A stretch of DNA of 64,000 bases from Oceanipulchritudo coccoides (GCF_010500615.1 NZ_JAAGNX010000002.1:1097478-1161477), one strand, 5' to 3'. Shown: positions 8,303-17,793, numbered from the stretch's first letter. The notes: generated by a model not told the origin, from the letters alone. Numbers and translations: made by a program.

Positions 8303-11300
8303 GCTAGTGATTCCTTTACCTCTCCTTGATCATCGCTGAGCAGGGTGGATTCCGCTTCCCTCGCCGAGACCAGGCTGCGGTCCTTGGCTATGAGCACGTA
8401 GATGGAAGGCACCACGAATAACGTGAACAGCGTTCCAATCGACATGCCGGTGACAATAATGAGGCCGATGCTGTTTCGCGCTTCCGCGCCGGCACCGGTC
8501 ACAAGGACCAGGGGAAAGTGTCCAAATACGGTGGCCATGGTTGTCATCAGGACTGGCCGCAAGCGAATCCGGGAGGCTTTCTTGATCGCCTCAATCTTCG
8601 ACAGTCCCTTGAGCTGAAGCTGGTTGGCAAACTCGACAATCAGGATTCCGTTCTTGGAAATAAGGCCGACCAGCGTGACGAGGCCGACCTGTGAATAGAT
8701 GTTGATTGTCGTGGTCCATCCATCCGTCCAGAAGGGGATGCTTGGATTAGGCATTTTCAGGAAGCTGAACATCAATGCTCCGAACATGGCCAGCGGTACC
8801 GACCCGAAGAGGATGATGAACGGGTCGCGGAATGAATTGAACTGTGCCGCAAGGACAAGGAAGATGAGAATGGCGGCCAGACCAAATGTGACAAGGAAGG
8901 TGTTTCCCTCTTTGCGGAGCTGGCGCGATTCACCGGTGTAGTCGACAACGTATCCCTTGGGCAGGATATTCGCCGCCTCGGTCTCCAGAAAGGCAAGGGC
9001 CTCATCAAGTGGCCGGAGCGAAACACCACTCAACTTGACCGCATTCAGTTGCTGGAAGCGGTTGAGAGAGCGTGGTTCATTGCTGTTCTGGATTCCGGCG
9101 ATCGAGCGTAGCGGGATCAAGTTGCCATCCGGTCCAGTGACATAGAGATCGAGCAACTGCTCCGGATTGAGACGATCCACGCGCTCAACCTGTGGAATGA
9201 CTTTGTAACTACGTCCATCAATGTTGAAGCGATTGACGTAATTGCCCCCGACCATGGCGGAGATATCCTGGCCGACGGTGGCAAGGTCCAGCCCAAGAGC
9301 CGCCACCTTGTCGCGGTCGAAGACAATCTTGCTTTGCGGCAGGTCGATCTTCGTATCGATGATTGGAGGAAAGGCGAACATCCCGCTTTGGGCGGCCTTG
9401 CCCTGTAGTTGCTGGACAAATCCCAGTATTTCCTCGGGCTCAGCAGTCGAGGCGATGACAAACTCAACGGGGAACGTTCCACCTCCCGGAAGGGCAGGGG
9501 GAAGAACCGGGAATTGACGGATGGCCGGCAACTGGGCGAGGCCCATTTGCACCTCCGGCATGATTTCAAAGATAGTCCGTTCACGCACGCCCCATGGCTC
9601 GACAATCATGCCGCCAAATCCCCCGGCAGGGAAGGTGATCTGGAAGGTGTATTCCATTTCGGGTACGGAGGCAAAGACCTCGTAGGCAGCACGTGTGGCG
9701 GCGGACGAGGTTTCGAGCGTCGTATTGGATGGCGAATCAACAATGCCGAAGATGACCCCTTGGTCTTCTGTCGGGGCCAACTCCTTGGCGGATTGCTGAT
9801 ACATGACAAAGGCCAGCACGGTGAGCCCGACCCAGATGATATAAACTGCCGGTCGTGCCTCGAGTGTCCAGTCAAGCATCTTGCCGTAGCGCCGACGCAA
9901 CTTGTCAAAGCCCCGATTGATGCGCAACGGTAAGCCATGCTCCTCGACATCCTTGTCGAGCAGGCGCGATGACATGAGTGGGGACAATGTCAGCGCGACA
10001 ACCCCGGAAATTGTAACCGCACCGGCAAGGGTAAAGGCGAATTCCCGAAAGAGGGAACCCGTCAAGCCGCCTTGCAATCCAATGGGTGCGTAGACGGCGG
10101 CAAGCGTGATGGTCATCGCGATGACCGGGCCTATCAGTTCCCGGGCACCGAGAATGGCTGCATCAATCGGGCTTTGTCCTTCCCTGAGGTGTCGCTCCAC
10201 ATTCTCCACCATGACAATCGCATCATCGACAACCAGTCCCACGGAAAGGACGACCGCCAAGAGCGTGAGCAAGTTGACCGTGAAACCGAACATCTGCATC
10301 AGGAAAACGGCACCAATCAGGGAAACCGGAATAGCCACCACTGGCACAAGCACTGAGCGGAGGGATCCAAGAAAGAGGAAAATGACAATCACAACAATGG
10401 CCAGGGTCTCCATGAGGGTTTTGATCACCTCGTTGATGGCATCGTTGATGTATTCGGTTGAGTCGTAGGCAACCTGTGCCGTGAGACCACCGGGAAGGTC
10501 CTCCTGGAGATCATTGATATTGTCCCGGACCAGATTGATCACATCAATGGAGTTAGCGTTCGGAAGAACCCAGACCCCCATGAACACGGCGGTTTCTCCG
10601 GTAAAGCGCACCTCCGATCCATAGTCCTCAGCTCCCAGGACCACCCGGGCAATGTCCTTTAAGCGGATCAGGGTTCCGTCGGTTTCACGGATGACAAGAT
10701 TTTCAAATTCCTTGACCGAAGTCAGGTCGGTATTTGTCGAGAGATTGATCTGGATCATCGCCCCCTTGGTCGAACCGGGCGCGGCGAGGTAATTGTTACG
10801 CGAGAGTGCCGACCTGACCTGTGATGGGCTGATGTTCAGGGAGGCCATCTTGTCCGGTTGGAGCCAGACCCGCATGGCGAAGGTACGCCCACCGAGAATA
10901 TCCGCACGCTGCACACCGGGGACTGCAGTCAGCCGGGGTTGGACCACGCGAACCAGATAATCGGTAATCTCGTTTGGCTGGAGCTCGTCCGAAGTGAAGC
11001 TCAAGTAAGCTGAGGCAAATTCCGAATCAGCCGAAACGATGTTGATGGTCGGAACCTCCGCCTCCGGGGGCAGGTCGTTGCGGACTTGATCAACCTTCGA
11101 GCTAATCTCGGCAAGCGCCTTGGTGGCATCGTAATTCATACGAAGCCGGGCAGTGATTGTGGAGACGCTCTGGCTGCTCTGTGATTGAATGTAATCTATT
11201 CCGTCAGCCGCCGCGATAGCGCGCTCGAGTGGCACGGTAATGAACCCGCGCACCAAGTCCGCATCAGCTCCAACATAGACTGTTGAAACCGTGACAGAGG

Positions 11301-11427
11301 CGTTTTCGCTTTTCGGATATTGCCGCACATTCAGGCTGTTAACGGCTTGAAGTCCGGCAATGATAATGACCAGATTGACGACTATCGCGAGGACAGGCCG
11401 CCGAATAAAGAGATCGGTGAATTTCAT
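8299..11427 (-). CDS. RND-family multidrug efflux permease (AcrB/MexB-like, HAE1 type)
   Basis: A 1042-residue inner-membrane proton-driven pump, the usual length for this family. It begins with the typical 'FIRRPVLAIVVNLVIII' first membrane helix, has a large periplasmic loop, then the membrane block with 'VGLVVDDAIVMVENVERHL', which carries the two proton-relay aspartates of TM4. The second half repeats the plan and keeps the TM10 lysine in 'GLISKNGILIVEF'. The conserved motifs of the HAE1 subfamily rather than the heavy-metal subfamily are present. It sits 25 bases downstream of the adaptor gene and overlaps the TolC gene by 4 bases. Probably exports toxic small molecules from the periplasm or inner membrane under control of the first gene, marR. 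The substrate range cannot be read from sequence. Confidence 0.95.
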   Translation of the reverse strand: MKFTDLFIRRPVLAIVVNLVIIIAGLQAVNSLNVRQYPKSENASVTVSTVYVGADADLVRGFITVPLERAIAAADGIDYIQSQSSQSVSTITARLRMNYDATKALAEISSKVDQVRNDLPPEAEVPTINIVSADSEFASAYLSFTSDELQPNEITDYLVRVVQPRLTAVPGVQRADILGGRTFAMRVWLQPDKMASLNISPSQVRSALSRNNYLAAPGSTKGAMIQINLSTNTDLTSVKEFENLVIRETDGTLIRLKDIARVVLGAEDYGSEVRFTGETAVFMGVWVLPNANSIDVINLVRDNINDLQEDLPGGLTAQVAYDSTEYINDAINEVIKTLMETLAIVVIVIFLFLGSLRSVLVPVVAIPVSLIGAVFLMQMFGFTVNLLTLLAVVLSVGLVVDDAIVMVENVERHLREGQSPIDAAILGARELIGPVIAMTITLAAVYAPIGLQGGLTGSLFREFAFTLAGAVTISGVVALTLSPLMSSRLLDKDVEEHGLPLRINRGFDKLRRRYGKMLDWTLEARPAVYIIWVGLTVLAFVMYQQSAKELAPTEDQGVIFGIVDSPSNTTLETSSAATRAAYEVFASVPEMEYTFQITFPAGGFGGMIVEPWGVRERTIFEIMPEVQMGLAQLPAIRQFPVLPPALPGGGTFPVEFVIASTAEPEEILGFVQQLQGKAAQSGMFAFPPIIDTKIDLPQSKIVFDRDKVAALGLDLATVGQDISAMVGGNYVNRFNIDGRSYKVIPQVERVDRLNPEQLLDLYVTGPDGNLIPLRSIAGIQNSNEPRSLNRFQQLNAVKLSGVSLRPLDEALAFLETEAANILPKGYVVDYTGESRQLRKEGNTFLVTFGLAAILIFLVLAAQFNSFRDPFIILFGSVPLAMFGALMFSFLKMPNPSIPFWTDGWTTTINIYSQVGLVTLVGLISKNGILIVEFANQLQLKGLSKIEAIKKASRIRLRPVLMTTMATVFGHFPLVLVTGAGAEARNSIGLIIVTGMSIGTLFTLFVVPSIYVLIAKDRSLVSAREAESTLLSDDQGEVKESLA

Positions 11428-11452
11428 GTGTGTGTTCCTTTACTCGCGAAGA

Positions 11453-12571
11453 TCAACCTTCGGTCGGATTGGGCGCTTTCTCAGGCTCAATTGTGCCTAC
11501 GCCACTACGGACGATAAGGGATCCTTCCCGCAGTTTGAAGGCACCGGCGGAGACCACTTCCTCATCGCCCTCCAGACCTTCGGTTACTTCCACGAAATCC
11601 CCTTTTGATTCACCGAGGCGGACAATTTGCTGGTGCACGGATTCCATGCCCTCCTGCTCGGCCGGTGTGACGACGAAAAGTGTATCGCCGTAATTTGCGT
11701 GAAGGATGGCACTGCGTGGAACCACGATCACCCGGCGCTTCTCCGGTTGTACCACGGAGACATTGACAAACATTCCGGGCAGCAGTTTGCCGTCCGGGTT
11801 GTCGAAAGTTGCCTGGACCGAAATTGAGCGGGTGGCAGGATTGACCTCCGGGTTGAGGGCCGTCAACGCGCCCGTGAAAACACTCCCTTCATAGGCGTCT
11901 GTCGTCACACGGACCTCCATGCCTTCGGTGAGAAAACTGATTTTATTCTGGGGGAATTCCATGTCCACATAGACTTGGTCATACGACTGCAGAGTGACGA
12001 TGTTTTGTCCCTTGTTAATGTAGGCTCCCGGGCTGATTTCGCGAACGCCCAAGCGTCCGGCAAACGGTGCCCGGATGGTCCGCTTGTTAACCGTTGCCTG
12101 CAGGTTTGCCACGGTGGCCTTGGCTCCGGCAAATTCCGCTTCGGCCCGGTCCAGCTCAGCGTCTGATACGCTCTGGCGCTCGTGCAATTCCCGGATTCGC
12201 CCGACATTTGTCTTCGTCAGTTGTAAGGCGGCCATGGCCACTTCCAGTTGAGCCTGCTCCACTTCGGTGTCCAGTTGGACCAGGATCGCTCCAGCTTCCA
12301 CGCGACTGCCCGGGCGAAAGAGGATTTCCCGGATCACACCTTCCGCTTCCGAGCGGACGATTGTCCCGTTCACCGGAGCAACGGTCCCAATCGAACTCAG
12401 GCTCTGCTCCCATGCCTCGACCTCTACCGGACGCACCTCCACCGTTTCGGGGAAGGGTCCCATGTTCCCACCCGCCTCGATCATCGTCATGATCTGCAGG
12501 GCTTTGATTCCGGCCAGTCCGCCAAATGTCAGCACAACCACAAGGGCTGCCAGTGCTATTTTCTTTTTCAT
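11453..12571 (-). CDS. Periplasmic adaptor (membrane-fusion) subunit of the RND pump
   Basis: A 372-residue adaptor linking the RND pump to TolC. The N-terminus has one hydrophobic segment (residues 4-26) without a lipobox cysteine, so it is an anchored rather than a lipidated adaptor. Then come the first half of a lipoyl/biotinyl domain ('EGVIREILFRPGSRVEAG'), an alpha-helical hairpin, the second lipoyl half ('APFAGRLGVREISPGAY'), a beta-barrel domain and the membrane-proximal domain. The start codon overlaps the marR stop by 4 bases (ATGA), so expression is coupled to the regulator. Length and domain order are typical of AcrA/MexA-type proteins. Confidence 0.93.
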   Translation of the reverse strand: MKKKIALAALVVVLTFGGLAGIKALQIMTMIEAGGNMGPFPETVEVRPVEVEAWEQSLSSIGTVAPVNGTIVRSEAEGVIREILFRPGSRVEAGAILVQLDTEVEQAQLEVAMAALQLTKTNVGRIRELHERQSVSDAELDRAEAEFAGAKATVANLQATVNKRTIRAPFAGRLGVREISPGAYINKGQNIVTLQSYDQVYVDMEFPQNKISFLTEGMEVRVTTDAYEGSVFTGALTALNPEVNPATRSISVQATFDNPDGKLLPGMFVNVSVVQPEKRRVIVVPRSAILHANYGDTLFVVTPAEQEGMESVHQQIVRLGESKGDFVEVTEGLEGDEEVVSAGAFKLREGSLIVRSGVGTIEPEKAPNPTEG

Positions 12572-13086
12572 GATAATTCGCTTTCTTCGTTCAAGTTGCT
12601 TTGAAGCTTGTTCAGTAGCTTCAGGAAATTGTTGCGTTCGTTTGCCGAGAGCGGGCCGAACATCCTGGCCACGTCCTTGAAATATCCCGGCAGTAGTTGT
12701 TCCAGGTGTTTCCGCCCCGCATCGGTCATCCGGATTGGGCTGACCCGCCGGTTTTCAGGATCCGGCACGCGTTGCACGTGTCCGTCCTTGATCAGTCCGT
12801 CCACCAGTCGGCTGATTGTCGCCGCGGTCACTCCGCAGCGCTCTGCCAGCTCCCCCGGGGTCTTGCTCTCATTCGGACAGCTGTTCAGCATCATCATCAC
12901 TGACATCCGGCCTGTCGACAGCTTGTGCCCGGCAAGGTAATCCGATATCCGGTTCCCCACATCGGCTCCCAAACGGAGAAAATGCAGGTAAACTTCCGCG
13001 GCATCCGGGTTCATCTCCGGGTAGCGCTCCGCCATCTCCTCAAGGCAGCCCCGGTCGGGCAGGTTCTTTAAGAAAAATCCATTCAT
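12568..13086 (-). CDS. MarR-family transcriptional regulator of the efflux operon
   Basis: A 172-residue winged-helix regulator. The helix-turn-helix is seen at about residues 85-115 ('CGVTAATISRLVDGLIKDG') and the wing at 'RVPDPENRRVSPIRMTDAG', with flanking helices for dimerisation. The N-terminus is about 25 residues longer than in compact MarR proteins. It is the first gene of the efflux operon and its stop overlaps the start of the adaptor. Two adjacent inverted repeats of TTAGC-type half-sites lie 16-51 bases upstream of its start, a normal place for an autoregulatory MarR operator. By family knowledge it probably represses the operon until a pump substrate binds; the ligand is unknown. 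Confidence 0.9.
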   Translation of the reverse strand: MNGFFLKNLPDRGCLEEMAERYPEMNPDAAEVYLHFLRLGADVGNRISDYLAGHKLSTGRMSVMMMLNSCPNESKTPGELAERCGVTAATISRLVDGLIKDGHVQRVPDPENRRVSPIRMTDAGRKHLEQLLPGYFKDVARMFGPLSANERNNFLKLLNKLQSNLNEESELS

Positions 13087-13101
13087 TATTCGGTCAATAC
13101 G

Positions 13102-13137
13102 TTTAGCGTGCTAAAGATAAGAGAGCTAAATGTTAGC
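13102..13137. promoter_or_regulatory. Tandem MarR-type operator
   Basis: Two neighbouring inverted repeats with the same half-site: TTTAGC-GT-GCTAAA (13102-13115) and GCTAA-ATG-TTAGC (13125-13137). They are about 22 bases apart centre to centre, roughly two helical turns, so two dimers could bind one DNA face. They sit immediately upstream of marR. A possible minus-strand -35 (TTGCCA, complement of 13151-13156) lies just upstream, so the sites would cover the -10 and start region. The spacer 13087-13261 is shared with the divergent symporter operon. Confidence 0.65.
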
Positions 13138-13261
13138 AGGCTTATTCCTTTGGCAAGTCAGATTTTCGAAAAAATACAAAAAGAGTAGGGGGCTGGTTTC
13201 TTGACAGGGAAAAGGGGAATAGCACAGTGGGGCGCGACTCACCACGAACAGAGGCTTTTGT

Positions 13262-13591
13262 ATGAAAAACATTCCTTCCATCAAATCGCTTGCGACCGGC
13301 TCGGTGCTGATAGCGGTATTACTGGGGGCGATATACACCTATCCGCGGTGGATCATCGCAGAACTTGGCGAGTCCAGTCCTTGGACAAGCTACTTGTACC
13401 AGTACGGCTTCGGGCTGATATTTTTCCTTGTTGGGATTTATGTGATCCTGAAGTCGGGAGCCTGCCAAGTTGGTCGCGGTCGCGACTCATTCTGGCTGGG
13501 GGTGCTGTTTGTCGGGTTTATCTTTTTTGCCACGGCGCACGCCCTGTGGATCGTGGCATCCTTGAACATTCCTTACCTGGGGGGCCAATAA
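13262..13591 (+). CDS. Small three-helix membrane protein next to the symporter
   Basis: A 109-residue protein with three predicted membrane helices (about residues 11-31, 47-65 and 78-102), a short polar N-terminus and a conserved-looking 'ATAHALWIVASLNIPYLGG' end. I do not recognise a family. Its stop codon is directly followed by the symporter ATG (TAAATG), so the two are certainly co-transcribed and probably translationally coupled. By analogy with small subunits that accompany some sodium:solute symporters it could be an accessory subunit, but it is not clearly one of the known small-subunit families. The ATG is preceded by a weak purine stretch (AGAGG). Confidence 0.75.
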   Translation: MKNIPSIKSLATGSVLIAVLLGAIYTYPRWIIAELGESSPWTSYLYQYGFGLIFFLVGIYVILKSGACQVGRGRDSFWLGVLFVGFIFFATAHALWIVASLNIPYLGGQ

Positions 13592-15496
13592 ATGGAACAG
13601 GGATTCGGCATCGACCTTCCAGTATCGGCCGCGGTGATCATTGGCGTGATCATTGTCGGGTATTTCATATTGATCACGGCCTTCGGAACATATTTTTCTC
13701 GTTTCAGCCGTGACATCAACGACTTCTTTTTCAGTGGCCAGCGTTTTGCCTGGTGGCTGGCGGCGGCGAGCATGGTGGCAACCGGGATTGGCAGCTACAG
13801 CTATTTGAAGTATTCGGAGCAGGGTTTCCGGACTGGAATGAGCAGTGCGATGACCTACACCAATGACTGGTTCATTGTGCCATTCTTCATGTTCGGCTGG
13901 TTACCGATTATCTATTTTGCGCGGGTGCGCTCCATACCGGAGTATTTTGAGCGGCGTTTCAACCGGACGGCGCGCTACATTGCGGTGTGCATCATCATGT
14001 CGTACATGTTTTTCTACATCGGCTACAACCTGTTCACGATCGGGGTGGCCCTTGAAGGGATGTTCGGGTTGCCGATTCTGTACACGGTGCCGGTGGTGGC
14101 CTTTTTCCTGGGGGCCTATGTGACCTTTGGCGGGCAGACCGCGGTGATTTTCACGGATCTCTTCCAAGGCATCATGCTGTACCTTGCCGGGGGAATTGCC
14201 ATTGCGGCGGGGATTGCCGCACTGGGCGGATTTGGGGAATGGTGGAGCTTCCTTCCGGAGACTCACCGGCTCCCCTTTGTGCATTTAACGGATAATCCGA
14301 AATTCAACACTTCCGGACTATTCTGGGGGGAAGCGCTTGCGGGAAGCATTGCCTTCACCTTCATGAACCAGGGCTTCATCATGCGCTATCTTGCCATCAA
14401 GAGCGTGAATGAAGGCCGCAAGGCGGCATTGTTCAATGTGGTCATCACGCTGCCGGTTTCCGCCATTATTGTGGGTGCGGTTGGCTGGATCGCCAAGTCG
14501 CTGATCGTGAAGCAGGCCGTCGAGGGTGGGGCGCTTGAGGGGATCAACGAGATCCATATTGAGAACACTTTCCACACCTTCATCATCGTGACATGGGAGA
14601 CCCTGCAGCAGAATTCATGGCTCTTCGGGTTTGTCGTGGCGGCACTCACCGCCGCTCTCATGTCGACCATCGATACCCTGATCAACGCCTGTGCGGCCAT
14701 TGGAATTTATGATATCTACAAGCCGCTCATCAAGCCGGATGCAGATGACAAGCATTACCTCAAGGCTGCCCGCTGGGCTTCGGTCATTGCGACGATGGTC
14801 GGGGTCCTTCTTGTGATCTGGTTTGCCCAGCAGAGGGGAAGCCTGATGCAGATCCACTACAAGGGTGTGATGGTCATCATCCCCTCGATTGTGACGACGA
14901 TTTTCCTCGGGGCATTCTGGCGGCGCTTCACTGCCCCGGCCGCGTGCATTTCGATGCTTGTTGGAAGTGTGTTAACGCTTGTCACCAACTGGTTCCCGGA
15001 GTGGATTGACCCGCTTTCCCGTTTTGTTTCCGGTCCGGACAACGATGTCTACATCTACATGCGTGCCCTTTTTGGCATGGTGGTCACTGGCTCACTCGGC
15101 GTGGTGATCTCCTTTTTCACGCAACCTCGTCGGAGTGAGGACATCGTGGGCCTCACAGTGGATACGCTGGATGAGGGAATGGCACTCTACAAAGGCGGTA
15201 CGCCCAATCATGAAGTCGGTGAAAAAGTCCGCCGGCTGCCTGTGGTGGCGGACCGGGTTATTCCTGAGGGATTGATCTCGCTTTCCCCGACCGTGATGGA
15301 CCGGCTCAAGGCGAAAGAGGGAGACATGGTCTACATCGAGGATAGCCGATGGTTTATGGGCGGGCTTCGCTCTGAACACGTGAAGGCGGGGCCTCCGCAT
15401 GAGCGTGGTGACGATACTGTCCTGATTTCACCAGCGACTTTCGAGCAAGCCTATCTAATTGAAGGACGAACGGCGACCCTCGAGAAGATCTTTTAA
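13592..15496 (+). CDS. Sodium:solute symporter (SSS family) with C-terminal cytoplasmic extension
   Basis: A 634-residue secondary transporter with about 13 membrane helices over residues 10-515. It shows the SSS-type start 'DINDFFFSGQRFAWWLAAASM', the 'GIGSYSYLKYSEQGF' segment of TM2 and 'AALTAALMSTIDTLINACAAIGIYDIY' in the TM8 region, where family members bind sodium. After TM13 there is a soluble cytoplasmic tail of about 115 residues ('VADRVIPEGLISLSPTVMDRLKAKEGDMVYIED' region) that looks like a small beta-barrel domain. This tail is unusual for plain sugar or proline transporters. The substrate is unknown; sugars, organic acids or amino acids are all possible. Convergent with the cytochrome gene, only 18 bases apart. 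Confidence 0.88.
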   Translation: MEQGFGIDLPVSAAVIIGVIIVGYFILITAFGTYFSRFSRDINDFFFSGQRFAWWLAAASMVATGIGSYSYLKYSEQGFRTGMSSAMTYTNDWFIVPFFMFGWLPIIYFARVRSIPEYFERRFNRTARYIAVCIIMSYMFFYIGYNLFTIGVALEGMFGLPILYTVPVVAFFLGAYVTFGGQTAVIFTDLFQGIMLYLAGGIAIAAGIAALGGFGEWWSFLPETHRLPFVHLTDNPKFNTSGLFWGEALAGSIAFTFMNQGFIMRYLAIKSVNEGRKAALFNVVITLPVSAIIVGAVGWIAKSLIVKQAVEGGALEGINEIHIENTFHTFIIVTWETLQQNSWLFGFVVAALTAALMSTIDTLINACAAIGIYDIYKPLIKPDADDKHYLKAARWASVIATMVGVLLVIWFAQQRGSLMQIHYKGVMVIIPSIVTTIFLGAFWRRFTAPAACISMLVGSVLTLVTNWFPEWIDPLSRFVSGPDNDVYIYMRALFGMVVTGSLGVVISFFTQPRRSEDIVGLTVDTLDEGMALYKGGTPNHEVGEKVRRLPVVADRVIPEGLISLSPTVMDRLKAKEGDMVYIEDSRWFMGGLRSEHVKAGPPHERGDDTVLISPATFEQAYLIEGRTATLEKIF

Positions 15497-15514
15497 GAAT
15501 ACGTGCCGGCTCTA

Positions 15515-17626
15515 TCAGTGGAAGAGTCGGACAAGCATGGCATAGACAATCATCCCGAGGAGGATTAGCCCGAGTCCGAAGAAGCCGTATCCAAAGGATT
15601 TGGCGATCTTCTTCCAGCGATCCCATTCATCCCGGACGCGGTGCTCGTCGAGGCGGCCTTCCGCGATCAGGCGATTGTACCAGCGTCTGCGCTCATGAAG
15701 CATCTCCGCCTTGGAAATACGGCCAGAGAAGATGACTGTATCCATGGGGAGCTTCTCGAGCCGGAAGTGAGTATTGAAAAAATGGAATGTGAAGATGAAT
15801 CCAGCGGCGAGGAGGGCTTCATCCGAGTGGACAATGAGGGCAATGTTGATTGCCCAACCGGGAAGGAATTCAGAGAAGAAGAGTGGGAACCACATGACCA
15901 ACCCTGAAACCCCGATGATAGCCACACCCCAGAAGACAGCGAGGTAATCGAATTTCTCCCAGTAGGTCCACCGGTCGAACTGCGGCTTCTCGCCTTTGCC
16001 GAAGAACCACTTCTGGTGGGCGATAAAGTCCCGCCAGTCCTGGACGCTGGGCAGCATGGAGTCCGGGCCGAAGGCGATGGTGATGAGGCGATTGAAGCTG
16101 AACTTGCCGGTCTCCGGATCTTTCACGGAATTCCTTCCCTTGATCATCGCAACAAACCGGTCAAAGAGGTGCAGTCCGAAGTAGAGGAAGGTGATGATGG
16201 CCCCGAAGTGGTGGAGCGAGCGGGCGACATCCACACCGCCCATCAGGTTAAAGAGGAATTGCGCCCAGTCGGTGTAGTAGAACTTCAATGGCATTCCCGT
16301 GAGCACCAGAAGGAGGAAGCTGGTGACGACCAGGAAGTGCAGGAAGCGCTCAAAAGGAACAAAACGGGTAAACCATTCATCGCCCTTCTGGACATGAATC
16401 TTCGTTTCATGAAATGTTTTGGAGTCGTTGAGGTAGAGGTAAAGGGAACGGAAGAGCCAGAAGAAGGTATGGATGCCAAAAAGAATGAAGACGCTGATGA
16501 GCAGGGTCGTCATGAAAATGAAGGCGTAATACAGCATCGGGTAATTTTCCTTGTCCCGGTGGTCGGCATGGGGAATGTACTCGGCGAACTTGGCGTTGGC
16601 GCCCTCGTGACAATTCGCACAGGTTCCGACAATGTTGGCTTCGGAGAGCCACGACTTTGGATCTTCCGCGGGCCTGATATCGTGGTGGCCGTGGCAATCA
16701 TAGCAGGCAGCCACTTCTGGAGCCCCATTGCTTTCTCCGAGGACAAGAGCCTTCCCGTGGTAAGTTTCATGGTAGTTTTCCAGTCGGTCAGCATGGCAGG
16801 CACCGCATTTCTCATCGCTGCTCGCCTTGAAGTGTGCGGAAGAAGGGATTTCAATGTCGTGGGCGGTGTGACAGTCGTTGCAGACGGCAACCATCTTGCC
16901 TCTATCGTCGAGGTGCTGGCCGTGGACACTCTGGGCATATTCTTCAGCAATGCCGACATGGCATTTACCACAGGTTGCGTCGATATTGGTGTGGTGCACC
17001 ATCGATTGCTCATTGTTGGCTGGTTTTATGTCATGCACGCCGTGACAGTCATTACAGGAAGGGGCCACAACCAGACCATATTTCATGAGCGCCTTGCCGT
17101 GGATACTCTCCTGGTAGTGGCTGCTGGTCTCGGGAAAGCGCATGCGGTATTCAGCCGTCAATCCGGGGTTGTCATGACATTTGGCGCAGGTTCTGGCCAG
17201 GTTGAGCTTGAAGACGGGTGAGGCGAGATCGCTCACCGGAACAATGCCGTGCCCACCGTGACAGTCGCTGCAGGTTGCGGTATCCAGGTTCCCCATCGCC
17301 CCCAGTGCTCCATGGATGCTTTGCTGGAATTCCTCCTGAATATCATCATGGCAATCTGCGCAGTTTGCCGGTTTGAGCTTTTCTGCGTGCGGGACTTCCT
17401 CGATGTCACTGTGGCAGTCGATGCAGTCCCAGTCGCCATGGACAGAATTGGCGAGTATCCCCGTATCCACATGGAGTGATACTTCCTTCCCGTCGATCAT
17501 CTCGGTCCAGCCGGGATCATCATGGCAATCAAGGCAGCTTTCGTTACTCAATTCCTCTTGTCCGCTTGCGATGAAGGGAATTAAGGCGAGGAGGAGTACG
17601 GCAGGGATATTCTTCGGTTTGAACAT
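15515..17626 (-). CDS. Fused multihaem cytochrome c (11 CxxCH) / membrane cytochrome b protein
   Basis: A 703-residue exported redox protein. After a signal peptide (residues 1-22) there are 11 CxxCH haem-binding motifs in about residues 28-345 (for example CLDCH, CIDCH, CADCH, CSDCH, CAKCH, CGKCH, CYDCH, CANCH). Many are followed by 'GxHDI', giving distal histidines for bis-histidine ligation. A membrane helix follows at about 365-385, then a four-helix cytochrome-b-like part with histidine pairs ('FLHFLVVTSFLLLVLTG', 'SLHHFGAIITFLYFGLHLF', 'ALLAAGFIFTFHFFNTHF'), and a final helix at the C-terminus. The plan suggests electron transfer between the quinone pool and periplasmic partners. The physiological donor or acceptor cannot be deduced. 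A paralogue is encoded at 24531-26630. Confidence 0.88.
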   Translation of the reverse strand: MFKPKNIPAVLLLALIPFIASGQEELSNESCLDCHDDPGWTEMIDGKEVSLHVDTGILANSVHGDWDCIDCHSDIEEVPHAEKLKPANCADCHDDIQEEFQQSIHGALGAMGNLDTATCSDCHGGHGIVPVSDLASPVFKLNLARTCAKCHDNPGLTAEYRMRFPETSSHYQESIHGKALMKYGLVVAPSCNDCHGVHDIKPANNEQSMVHHTNIDATCGKCHVGIAEEYAQSVHGQHLDDRGKMVAVCNDCHTAHDIEIPSSAHFKASSDEKCGACHADRLENYHETYHGKALVLGESNGAPEVAACYDCHGHHDIRPAEDPKSWLSEANIVGTCANCHEGANAKFAEYIPHADHRDKENYPMLYYAFIFMTTLLISVFILFGIHTFFWLFRSLYLYLNDSKTFHETKIHVQKGDEWFTRFVPFERFLHFLVVTSFLLLVLTGMPLKFYYTDWAQFLFNLMGGVDVARSLHHFGAIITFLYFGLHLFDRFVAMIKGRNSVKDPETGKFSFNRLITIAFGPDSMLPSVQDWRDFIAHQKWFFGKGEKPQFDRWTYWEKFDYLAVFWGVAIIGVSGLVMWFPLFFSEFLPGWAINIALIVHSDEALLAAGFIFTFHFFNTHFRLEKLPMDTVIFSGRISKAEMLHERRRWYNRLIAEGRLDEHRVRDEWDRWKKIAKSFGYGFFGLGLILLGMIVYAMLVRLFH

Positions 17627-17713
17627 TTCAGTGAGGATTTGCGGTCTGTTCTCGATGTGGTTTTTTAGGACTCCAAAATTTAAGGACTGTCCCTATGCGG
17701 ATTTCCGTGCTCG

Positions 17714-17753
17714 TTCATATTAAATTATTTAACTATATGCAAGTTATAGTTAA
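17714..17753 (-). promoter_or_regulatory. Promoter with palindrome overlapping the -35, upstream of the 11-haem cytochrome
   Basis: On the minus strand TTGCAT (complement of 17737-17742), a 17-base spacer and TATGAA (complement of 17714-17719) give a sigma70-like promoter. The -35 lies within the inverted repeat TTAACTATA-N7-TATAGTTAA (17729-17737 / 17745-17753). The repeat is a plausible operator for a dimeric regulator. The leader to the cytochrome start at 17626 would be about 80-90 bases. Confidence 0.5.
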
Positions 17754-17793
17754 GCTAAACTTATCAATTTGGTGGACTTTCCCTTTGCCTTTG

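Noticed and set aside
13201-13230. Perfect -35 hexamer TTGACA upstream of the symporter operon
   Set aside because: No acceptable -10 lies 16-18 bases downstream, so a promoter cannot be supported.
15497-15535. Hairpin CCGGCTC / GAGTCGG between the symporter and cytochrome genes
   Set aside because: Only 7 bp with a G-T pair and no T run; too weak to call a terminator.
16016-17221. A 401-codon plus-strand frame opposite the 11-haem cytochrome gene
   Set aside because: The minus strand encodes 11 CxxCH motifs and a cytochrome b domain in a complete gene. The plus-strand product has no recognisable features.
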